Assembly (NCBI GenBank): GCA_050247135.1
Contig: JBFWUT010000027.1
Location: forward strand, 1 to 36,149
DNA: 36,149 nucleotides
Reading direction: 5' to 3'
DNA from: Berkiella sp050247135
GTDB taxonomy: Bacteria > Pseudomonadota > Gammaproteobacteria > Berkiellales > Berkiellaceae
Positions 9,371 through 16,927 of the stretch are shown in pieces. The first letter of the stretch is position 1. Each line of letters starts with the position of its first letter. The notes below the pieces were generated by a model. That model was not told the origin of the DNA. It ran no database searches and saw only the letters and a program-made list of their open reading frames with translations. Made by a program: the position numbers and the translations under genes.

Positions 9371-9508
9371 ATGTGCGTCGTCTTTTATTCCGCAACGTTG
9401 TTGTCATCGCAATTAAAAGACCTTCATGTACCACAGATCTCCGGGTGGCGCCTGACAGCTTACCCGGGGCTAATATCTTACATCGCTACCGCGATTAGAA
9501 GAGAATGA
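9371..9508 (+). CDS. Possible small ORF between guaA and tadA
   Basis: An ATG one base after the guaA stop codon opens a 45-codon frame (MCVVFYSATLLSSQL at the start, IATAIRRE at the end). It is preceded by GGGAG at 9361-9365 with ordinary spacing. Its TGA (9506-9508) overlaps the tadA ATG (9505-9507) as ATGA. The start signal and the overlap would fit a leader peptide coupling guaA translation to tadA. Against this, the frame runs through a REP-like palindrome, the peptide resembles nothing I know, and a frame of this length can easily stay open by chance. I regard it as a candidate only. Confidence 0.3.
   Translation: MCVVFYSATLLSSQLKDLHVPQISGWRLTAYPGLISYIATAIRRE
9439..9469. repeat. REP-like palindrome in the guaA-tadA gap
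   Basis: Two arms, CTCCGGGT (9439-9446) and ACCCGGGG (9462-9469), pair over eight positions with one G-T pair, around a 15-base loop that begins GGCGCC. The order CCGGGTGGCGC ... CTTACCCGGG ... CTA resembles the widespread gammaproteobacterial REP-type repeats. There is no U-run after it, so it is not a standard terminator. I see no second copy in the window. Confidence 0.5.
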
Positions 9509-9984
9509 TGCAAGCAGAAAACCCCGACGATGAAAAATATATGCGTCGCGCTCTCGAGTTAGCAGAGCAAGCTGAAGTTGCAGGTGAAGTTCCCGTCGGT
9601 GCAGTGTTAGTCTTTGATAATCAAATTGTGGGTGAAGGGACTAATAGCCCCATCGGTAGCATCGACCCAACAAGCCACGCCGAAATTAATGCCTTACGCC
9701 AAGGCGCTAAACATTTACAAAACTATCGACTCCCCAACACCACCTTGTATATCACCTTAGAGCCTTGTGCGATGTGCGCTGGCGCTATTATTCATGCCCG
9801 AGTGGCGCGCGTCGTGGTTGGCGCACTTGATCCCAAAACAGGGGCAGCCGGTAGCGTATTTAATATTTTGCAACATGAAAAACTAAACCATCGCGTCACT
9901 TTAACCCACGGCGTATTGGCGGATGAATGTGGACAATTATTATCAAATTTTTTTCGTCAAAAGCGCAAAAGCGCAGTAAACTAG
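9505..9984 (+). CDS. tadA: tRNA adenosine(34) deaminase TadA
   Basis: TadA deaminates adenosine 34 to inosine in tRNA-Arg(ACG), allowing wobble decoding of CGN codons. The 159-residue product has the zinc-dependent deaminase signature: HAE with the zinc ligand His58 and the catalytic Glu60, and PCAMCAGAI with zinc ligands Cys88 and Cys91. The N-terminal helix (YMRRALELAEQA) and EVPVGAVLV strand are also typical. Two adjacent ATG codons (9505 and 9508) are possible starts; AGAAG at 9497-9501 is better spaced for the second. It lies between guaA and purL and is probably co-transcribed with them; purL follows after ten bases. Confidence 0.96.
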   Translation: MMQAENPDDEKYMRRALELAEQAEVAGEVPVGAVLVFDNQIVGEGTNSPIGSIDPTSHAEINALRQGAKHLQNYRLPNTTLYITLEPCAMCAGAIIHARVARVVVGALDPKTGAAGSVFNILQHEKLNHRVTLTHGVLADECGQLLSNFFRQKRKSAVN

Positions 9985-9994
9985 GATGAATGCT

Positions 9995-12900
9995 ATGCTA
10001 AGACTTATTGGTCAAAAAGCCCTTTCTGATTTCCGACTGGCCCAATTATTGTCACGCTTGCAAAAAATCCTACCTAAAGTAAGCACAGTTACGGCACATT
10101 CAGAATATTTTGTACAGCTTGAAAAAGAACCGACTCCAGAACAACTGGAACGCATTGCTAAGGTTTTACAAGCCAAGCCTGCAGAAGAAGTGGATAGTCA
10201 AGTTATGACTGTTTGGGTGATCCCCCGCTTTGGCACCCGATCACCTTGGGGCTCTAAAGCGCTAGACATTTTGCACCATGCGTCTTGTAATGAAGTTGTT
10301 CGCATTGAGCGAGCATGTGTCTATGAATTAACCTTGGTAGACAGAATTCCTTTAACACACAGCGAGTGGTCGCTGATGTTGGCACAGATTTATGACCGCA
10401 TGACCGAATCAGTTGTGAGTGCATGGCAAGATGTGGCTGCCTTGTTTACAGAACATGCGCCAAGCAAAATGCAAACCATTCCTGTCTTAACAGAGGGTAA
10501 AACGGCGTTAGCGCAAGCCAATACTACCTTAGGTTTAGCATTATCTGAAGAGGAGATCACCTATTTAGTCGATCAATACACGACCATTAAACGTGATCCA
10601 ACCGATGTGGAATTGATGATGTTTGCCCAAGCGAACTCAGAACATTGTCGTCATAAAATTTTCAAAGCCCAATTTACAATCGATAACGCAGTACAAAAAG
10701 ATTCTTTATTTGGCATGATTAAACATACTTACCAGCACAATGCTGCGGGGGTACTATCTGCTTATCATGATAATGCCGCAGTGATTCAGGGTTTCGGTCA
10801 AGAACGATTTTATTGTGATACCCATGACAATACCTATCGATTTCATGATGAAAAAGTTCACATTCTTATGAAAGTAGAAACTCACAATCATCCCACAGCT
10901 ATTGAACCTTTTGCTGGTGCGGGAACGGGTATGGGCGGAGAAATCCGGGATGAAGGCGCTACGGGGCAAGGTGCTAGGCCCAAGGCTGGTTTATGTGGTT
11001 TCACTGTTTCTCATTTGCGTTTGCCAACGCTCTTACAACCATGGGAAGGAGAAGGGCATTATCCTCAAAGGATTGTAACAGCATCAGAAATCATGATTAA
11101 AGGCCCTATTGGGGGCGCAGCTTTTAATAATGAATTTGGTCGACCAAATTTGGCAGGCTATTTTCGGACCTTCGAACAAGCCGAACCAAGTGCCGATAAA
11201 ACCTATTATGCCAGGGGGTATCATAAACCGGTGATGATTGCCGGGGGGATGGGTAATATCCAGGAAAAACATATCAACAAGCAGCCCATTCCAGACAATG
11301 CTTTGATCATTGTACTCGGTGGGCCAGCGATGAAAATAGGGTTAGGGGGAGGTGCTGCGTCTTCAATGGCCCAAGGTGCTAGCGATATCGCATTAGATTT
11401 TGCATCCGTACAAAGACAAAATCCTGAAATGCAAAGAAGATGTCAGCAAGTCATTGATGCTTGTGTTGCTTGTGAAAATAATCCGATTATATCGATTCAT
11501 GATGTGGGGGCAGGTGGTCTTGCTAATGCCATTCCTGAATTAGTGCATGATGCGGGCATGGGAGCAGACTTAGCGTTACGAAAAATTCCGAATGATGAAA
11601 AAGGCATGACTCCTTTAGAGATTTGGTGTAACGAATCACAAGAGCGATATGTATTAGCTATTCGCAAAGAGCATATGAACGAATTCGAAGCTATCGCTAA
11701 ACGGGAACGTTGCCCTTTTGCCGTGTTAGGCCATGCCACAACAAAGCCCTATTTAAAACTAGAAGATAGCTTAATGGATAATCGTCCCATCGATATCCCT
11801 CAGTCATTGTTGTTTGGTAATGCTCCCCAGCTTCAAATAAAAGTGAAAAGCAGTTCATGCGTGCCAGCAACCATTCAAACGGATGTGATTGCGCTCGATG
11901 AAGCTATTTCACGTGTTTTACAAGCACCGACAGTGGCTGATAAATCTTTTCTTATTACCATCGGCGATAGAAGCATTACCGGTCTTGTGGCGCGTGATCA
12001 AATGGTTGGGCCTTGGCAAGTGCCTGTCGCTGATTGTGCGGTAACCGCTTCAGGCTACAATACCTATACGGGTGAGGCAATGAGCATGGGGGAGCGCCCG
12101 CCGATTGCACTCATCAACCCTGCCGCCTCTGCTCAAATGGCAGTGGCTGAAGCCGTGTTGAATATCTTGGCAGCTGATGTCAAACAGTTAAGTGATATCC
12201 GTTTGTCTTGCAATTGGATGGCAGCAGCAAAGAAACCAGAAGAAGCAGCAGCTTTATATGCGGCTGTGTATGCCGTAGGCAAAGAGCTATGCCCACAATG
12301 GAATATCACTGTCCCTGTAGGTAAAGATTCCATGTCGATGCAAAGTGTTTGGCAGGATGATAAAGGTCAGTATGAAGTGACTTCTCCTGTGACTTTAGTC
12401 GTGAGTGCGTTTGCGCCCGTGCAAGATATCCGTAAAACCTTGACGCCTGAATTAGCAACGGATATTGAAACCGTATTACTTTTTATCGATTTAGCTTCAA
12501 ACCATTACCGCTTAGGTGGCAGTATCTACGCGCAAGTCACGAATCAAACAGGTGGCGAGGCCCCAGAAGTTGAGGCAGATAAGGTGCAGTCATTTGTAAA
12601 AGTACTCAATCAGCTTAAAACTGAAGGCAAGGTATTAGCTTATCATGACCGCAGTGATGGTGGTTTACTAGCGACTTTGTGTGAAATGACTTTTGCTAGC
12701 CATGTTGGATTAACGATTGATTTATCTACTTATGTTAACAACGAGCAGGACATTCTTGCAGCCTTGTTAAATGAAGAATTGGGCGCTGTGATTCAGATTG
12801 AGAAATCGGCGCTCGATGAATGCCGTCTGTTATTTAAATCTCAAGGATTAGATAATGCCTTGCACGTTATTGCAACCGTTCGCGAAGATGAACAAATTAT

Positions 12901-13855
12901 TATTCAATGCAAAGGTCGTAGCGTTTATCAGCAAGAGCGAAAAAATTTGCAAGCTTTGTGGTCAAAAACCAGTGCCACATTACAAGCCATGCGTGACAAT
13001 CCAGCGTGTGCCAAGCAAGTGTATGATAGTGTTGTCAATGATGATGATCCCGGTTTATTTGTCACGATGCCGACTAAGCTACCGCCCAAGGTAGCTTTTA
13101 GAGGAACTAAACCCAAAGTGGCTATTTTGCGTGAGCAGGGGGTGAATGGTCACAATGAGATGGCAGCTGCTTTTACCTTAGCAGGATTTGATGCGATTGA
13201 TGTGACCATGAGCGATTTGTTGGCAGGTAAGCGCTTAACAGATTTTCAGGGTTTGGCGGCTTGTGGCGGCTTTTCTTACGGTGATGTGTTAGGTGCGGGC
13301 AAAGGTTGGGCCAACGCTATTCGCTATTCGTCTAGGTTGTTTGACGAATTTGCAGCTTTTTTCTCACGTGATAATACTTTTACTCTAGGGGTATGCAATG
13401 GCTGCCAAATGCTGTCTCAGCTCTCGGATCTCATCCCGGGGGCACAGGATTGGCCACGATTTATCCATAACCAATCTCAACAGTTTGAAGCAAGATTAAG
13501 CTTGGTTGAAGTTTGTCAGTCACCTTCAATACTTTTGAAAGGTCTAGAAGGAATGATATTTCCTATAGCGGTGGCGCACGGTGAGGGCTATGCTGATAGG
13601 GCAGGGATGAACATTAAGGTGGCATTGCGATTTGTGGATAACCATGGTAAACCAACACAGAGCTACCCCTTTAACCCAAATGGGTCACAAAACGGTATAA
13701 CAGGTTTTACCAGCAATGATGGTCGAGCCACTATTATGATGCCGCACCCGGAAAGAGTTTTTAAAACGTGGCAGCTTTCATGGCATCCCAAGACAAGGGA
13801 ACAGGATACTCCCTGGATGTCACTATTTATCAACGCAAGGAATTGGTTGAAATAA
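9995..13855 (+). CDS. purL: Phosphoribosylformylglycinamidine synthase (long-form PurL)
   Basis: PurL makes FGAM from FGAR, glutamine and ATP, the fourth step of purine synthesis. This is the single-chain form usual in gammaproteobacteria, about 1286 residues (E. coli 1295). Visible motifs include the linker and core segments ANSEHCRHKIF, VETHNHPTAI, GTGMGGEIRDEGATG, GGAAFNNEFGRP and HDVGAGGLANAIPE. The second half has VPVGKDSMSM and HDRSDGGLLAT. The C-terminal glutaminase domain has GVCNGCQML with the nucleophile at Cys1134, and MPHPERVFK near the end. I chose the ATG at 9995, preceded by AGGA at 9983-9986, because the resulting MLRL...ALSDFRL start matches the E. coli protein. An ATG at 9986 is the alternative. 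Confidence 0.97.
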   Translation: MLRLIGQKALSDFRLAQLLSRLQKILPKVSTVTAHSEYFVQLEKEPTPEQLERIAKVLQAKPAEEVDSQVMTVWVIPRFGTRSPWGSKALDILHHASCNEVVRIERACVYELTLVDRIPLTHSEWSLMLAQIYDRMTESVVSAWQDVAALFTEHAPSKMQTIPVLTEGKTALAQANTTLGLALSEEEITYLVDQYTTIKRDPTDVELMMFAQANSEHCRHKIFKAQFTIDNAVQKDSLFGMIKHTYQHNAAGVLSAYHDNAAVIQGFGQERFYCDTHDNTYRFHDEKVHILMKVETHNHPTAIEPFAGAGTGMGGEIRDEGATGQGARPKAGLCGFTVSHLRLPTLLQPWEGEGHYPQRIVTASEIMIKGPIGGAAFNNEFGRPNLAGYFRTFEQAEPSADKTYYARGYHKPVMIAGGMGNIQEKHINKQPIPDNALIIVLGGPAMKIGLGGGAASSMAQGASDIALDFASVQRQNPEMQRRCQQVIDACVACENNPIISIHDVGAGGLANAIPELVHDAGMGADLALRKIPNDEKGMTPLEIWCNESQERYVLAIRKEHMNEFEAIAKRERCPFAVLGHATTKPYLKLEDSLMDNRPIDIPQSLLFGNAPQLQIKVKSSSCVPATIQTDVIALDEAISRVLQAPTVADKSFLITIGDRSITGLVARDQMVGPWQVPVADCAVTASGYNTYTGEAMSMGERPPIALINPAASAQMAVAEAVLNILAADVKQLSDIRLSCNWMAAAKKPEEAAALYAAVYAVGKELCPQWNITVPVGKDSMSMQSVWQDDKGQYEVTSPVTLVVSAFAPVQDIRKTLTPELATDIETVLLFIDLASNHYRLGGSIYAQVTNQTGGEAPEVEADKVQSFVKVLNQLKTEGKVLAYHDRSDGGLLATLCEMTFASHVGLTIDLSTYVNNEQDILAALLNEELGAVIQIEKSALDECRLLFKSQGLDNALHVIATVREDEQIIIQCKGRSVYQQERKNLQALWSKTSATLQAMRDNPACAKQVYDSVVNDDDPGLFVTMPTKLPPKVAFRGTKPKVAILREQGVNGHNEMAAAFTLAGFDAIDVTMSDLLAGKRLTDFQGLAACGGFSYGDVLGAGKGWANAIRYSSRLFDEFAAFFSRDNTFTLGVCNGCQMLSQLSDLIPGAQDWPRFIHNQSQQFEARLSLVEVCQSPSILLKGLEGMIFPIAVAHGEGYADRAGMNIKVALRFVDNHGKPTQSYPFNPNGSQNGITGFTSNDGRATIMMPHPERVFKTWQLSWHPKTREQDTPWMSLFINARNWLK

Positions 13856-13858
13856 CTC

Positions 13859-15571
13859 ATGCTAAAATATACCACATTCATCGATCATGGATTAGGTCAA
13901 GAATGGATTGAAACTGAACTAACCGGTAAAGAACTGTTAGTGATGCCACTGTTGAATAAGGGCACTGCATTTACTGAGCAAGAGCGTCATGATCTTGGCT
14001 TGTTAGGTAAGTTACCCTATGGTATTGAAACGTTACAACAACAACTCGGACGGGCTAAAAGTCAATATAATCGTTATTCTAATACGCTACAAAAATATAT
14101 TTACCTGAACAATTTGCATGATAAGAATGAAATCCTATTTTATTCGCTATTGTTGGATAATTTACATGAAACACTACCGCTCATCTATACACCAGGTGTG
14201 AGTGCGGCAGTCAAAAATTTCAGTCATGAATTTCGCCAACCCCGCGGACTCTACATCTCCTATCCTGATCGCGATAAAATTGATGAAATTCTTGATAATC
14301 GAACTCATGCGGAAATTGAATTATTAGTAGTAACGGATGGCGAACGAATTTTGGGGATCGGTGATCAAGGCATTGGTGGAATGGATATACCGGTAGCCAA
14401 ATTGGTAGTCTATAGCTTGTGCGGCGTTAATCCTTATCGAACATTGCCAGTCATGCTGGATGTTGGAACTAATAATCCAGACCTTTTGAATGATCCGCTT
14501 TACCTCGGTTGGCGCCAACCTCGAATTAAAGGTAAAGAATACGATGACTTTATTGAACGTTTTGTCAATGCGATAAAGAAAAAATTTCCCAATTCCTTTT
14601 TGCATTGGGAAGATTTTGGTCAGCAAAATGCCAGACGCATTTTAGAAACTTATCGTTTAAAACATTGTTCATTTAACGATGACATGCAAGGCACCGCAGT
14701 TGTAACTCTAGCTGCACTATTAGCGGCAATTAAGGCGTCAAATGTGTCAATCAGCAACCAACGAGTTGTGGTTTATGGCGCAGGAACAGCAGGACTTGGT
14801 ATTGCCGATCAACTTTACAACGCGATGCTAAATTTTGGTGTACTACCTGAAGTTGCTAGAAAACAATTTTGGTTGGTTGATCGTCAAGGATTGTTGGTTG
14901 AAGGTATGGCTGATATAAATCCTTTTCAACAACCCTATGCCCGCACGCTCGCTGAAGAAGCTAATTGGCCAGCAGGCGGACGTGATTTATTATCGGTCGT
15001 CAAGCAAGTTCACCCTACCATTTTGATTGGTTGTTCCACTGTAAGAGGTGCTTTCGATGAAGCTGTGGTTAAAGCCATGGCAGAACATACCGACAAACCA
15101 ATTATATGTCCCTTATCAAACCCAACAGAAAACTCTGAGGGTAACCCAGAAGACATGATCCAATGGACAAATGGCAAAGCGCTCATCGCTTCAGGCAGTC
15201 CATTCGCGCCAGTTGAGTTCCAAGGGAAAACCTTTAAGATTGCTCAATGTAATAATGCATTATCATTCCCAGGGATAGGACTAGGGGTGATTGCGACACG
15301 GGCTTCACAAGTGACTGATAATATGTTGTGGGCAGCAACGCAAGCGATTTGCGAACGTGCTCCCATTTTAGAACATCCCAATTTACCCTTATTGCCTGAT
15401 GTGACAGAAATCCCTCAATTGGCGGCTTTTGTTGCTCACGCTGTCGCTAAACAAGCCATCGAAGATGGCGTTGCCAGAGTTGAGCCAAATATGGAATTTG
15501 CAACGTTTGTCAAAGAACAGGTTTGGAAACCGTATTATCGTGAAATTCGCTCGGTTAAACGTACTGGTTGA
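13859..15571 (+). CDS. maeA: NAD-dependent malic enzyme
   Basis: MaeA oxidatively decarboxylates malate to pyruvate with NAD+ and links the TCA cycle to gluconeogenic or anabolic needs. The 570-residue product matches E. coli MaeA (565) closely along its length: FPLLNKG-type start (MPLLNKGTAF), YTPGVSAAVKNFS with the active-site Tyr, VVTDGERILGIGDQGIGGM, MLDVGTNNPDLLNDPLYLGW, the metal-site WEDFGQQNA and FNDDMQGTA, and the Rossmann VVYGAGTAGLGIAD. The end carries SNPTENSEGNPEDMIQW and ASGSPFAPVE. It starts three bases after the purL stop and so may ride on the same transcript. Its last 17 bases overlap the end of the opposite membrane-protein gene. Confidence 0.97.
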   Translation: MLKYTTFIDHGLGQEWIETELTGKELLVMPLLNKGTAFTEQERHDLGLLGKLPYGIETLQQQLGRAKSQYNRYSNTLQKYIYLNNLHDKNEILFYSLLLDNLHETLPLIYTPGVSAAVKNFSHEFRQPRGLYISYPDRDKIDEILDNRTHAEIELLVVTDGERILGIGDQGIGGMDIPVAKLVVYSLCGVNPYRTLPVMLDVGTNNPDLLNDPLYLGWRQPRIKGKEYDDFIERFVNAIKKKFPNSFLHWEDFGQQNARRILETYRLKHCSFNDDMQGTAVVTLAALLAAIKASNVSISNQRVVVYGAGTAGLGIADQLYNAMLNFGVLPEVARKQFWLVDRQGLLVEGMADINPFQQPYARTLAEEANWPAGGRDLLSVVKQVHPTILIGCSTVRGAFDEAVVKAMAEHTDKPIICPLSNPTENSEGNPEDMIQWTNGKALIASGSPFAPVEFQGKTFKIAQCNNALSFPGIGLGVIATRASQVTDNMLWAATQAICERAPILEHPNLPLLPDVTEIPQLAAFVAHAVAKQAIEDGVARVEPNMEFATFVKEQVWKPYYREIRSVKRTG

Positions 15572-16307
15572 TCCATTTACGAGTTGGCCAGCAAGCAGCA
15601 AGGATCCCTGGAATAGCAGCGATAGAGGTGATTGATAGAAATAACGGTATCACGCCTTGCCCCCCCAAAATGCCATCTAAAGCAACATAACCAAACATGA
15701 GTATAGTGCACAGGATCAAGAGCGCAGCTTGAGAGACCTTTGTTGAATTTAATACCTGGTAGGTGGTGATGAGTGTTTTCGTATAGAAATGATATAACAT
15801 GAATATCACTAGGTAACTGAACAAAATGTAAATAATCCAGGGTGAAATTGCTAAGGCTTTACTTAGGTTCGCCATATCACCGATAGGGCTAAAAACCAAG
15901 AGCGGTACATAATGATAAAAATGTGCCAAACTCATAAAATTGAGCCAAAAAATAAAATAATAGAGTAACGGATGGTCTTTCACTGTTTTATTTTGAAGCA
16001 GATAAATCGACAAAAGATAGAATAGTCCATTACCCAAACCTATTCCTGAGATAGCAATTAATGCAATGCTATCATTTCTTCCTTGTGAAAAGAGATGAGC
16101 ATACTGAATGTTTTCGTGCAGATTTAATAGGAAAATGAGATTTTTCCAGGACGTCCCTCCGTAGTGGATATCGAAGGGGTTACTTTTAATATTAAGTAGC
16201 CATGCCATCAAGCTATGCGCATATTCGTGAGCGAAAAAAGCAATATGATAATTTAACAAAACGAAAATAGGTGTCGCTACAATAAGCAGGACTATTCTTT
16301 TGCTCAT
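15555..16307 (-). CDS. Membrane protein with HEYAH motif, M50-like metalloprotease candidate
   Basis: This 250-residue product is strongly hydrophobic, with about six membrane segments. The first begins at residue 5 and contains an HExxH motif (His27, Glu28, His31 in FFAHEYAHSLMAW). Near the C-terminus a second segment reads YVALDG with Asp211. HExxH inside a membrane helix with a distant Asp-Gly is the arrangement of intramembrane M50 (S2P-type) metalloproteases, so a membrane protease is possible. The usual NxxPxxxxDG context is not clear, so this is a motif-based suggestion and not a family assignment. It lies 19 bases after the cytochrome b561 gene on the same strand and is probably co-transcribed with it. 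Confidence 0.55.
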   Translation of the reverse strand: MSKRIVLLIVATPIFVLLNYHIAFFAHEYAHSLMAWLLNIKSNPFDIHYGGTSWKNLIFLLNLHENIQYAHLFSQGRNDSIALIAISGIGLGNGLFYLLSIYLLQNKTVKDHPLLYYFIFWLNFMSLAHFYHYVPLLVFSPIGDMANLSKALAISPWIIYILFSYLVIFMLYHFYTKTLITTYQVLNSTKVSQAALLILCTILMFGYVALDGILGGQGVIPLFLSITSIAAIPGILAACWPTRKWINQYV

Positions 16308-16326
16308 AAGAGTCCAAACGTCCAGA

Positions 16327-16866
16327 TTATATCATTCGCCTTAGCACATTGTCTTTTCGGACAAAATGATGATACAGGGCTGCGCTGGCATGAATAGCTA
16401 CAAGCCCAATAATAAGATAAGAGCTCCATACATGGGTATCATATAGAATATTTCCCATGGTCTCATTTTTAGCGAATAGCATAGGGAATTCGAAGAGGCC
16501 AAAAAACGATATCTTATAGCCTCCAAACATCGACATAAAAATACCGCTTAAGGGCATAATAAACATGGCTACATATAGGAGTATGTGGGTGATTTTAGCT
16601 GCCTTGCGTTCAATCAAAGCCATGTTGCTTGGCATCAATGGCCTGGTGCCCACATTACGCCAAGCTAGCATGAATGCGGCTAATAGCAATACGCAGATGC
16701 CAAGTGACTTATGTAGCAAGATATACTGAAGCTTTTCATTCGTGTCTTTGGGGAAGTATTCACGGCGATACACCAGATAGTATTGAATAACAAAGAGTAA
16801 GAAGATGACCCAATGTAAAAACTTTGTTAGTGTGCCAAATTTTTCAGAGGTGTTTTGCAAAGTCAT
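16327..16866 (-). CDS. Cytochrome b561 family protein (CybB/YodB-like)
   Basis: The 179-residue product is a small di-heme b-type cytochrome of the inner membrane, a family that passes electrons between quinones and other carriers. Four membrane segments are visible, and the histidines expected as heme ligands fall in the right places: LTKFLHWVIF in the first helix, LHKSLGICVLL in the second, and HVWSSYLIIGLVAIHASAALYHH in the last. The motif PLSGIFMSMFGG closes the third helix. A ribosome binding site GGAG sits ahead of the ATG. The gene lies downstream of the 1602-residue gene on the same strand after 61 bases and upstream of the HEYAH protein gene. The physiological partner cannot be told from the sequence. 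Confidence 0.9.
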   Translation of the reverse strand: MTLQNTSEKFGTLTKFLHWVIFLLFVIQYYLVYRREYFPKDTNEKLQYILLHKSLGICVLLLAAFMLAWRNVGTRPLMPSNMALIERKAAKITHILLYVAMFIMPLSGIFMSMFGGYKISFFGLFEFPMLFAKNETMGNILYDTHVWSSYLIIGLVAIHASAALYHHFVRKDNVLRRMI

Positions 16867-16927
16867 TACTTACTCCAGTAATGGATATTTAAAATAAAAG
16901 GATTATGCGAGGCTAAGGCTTGGGGCG

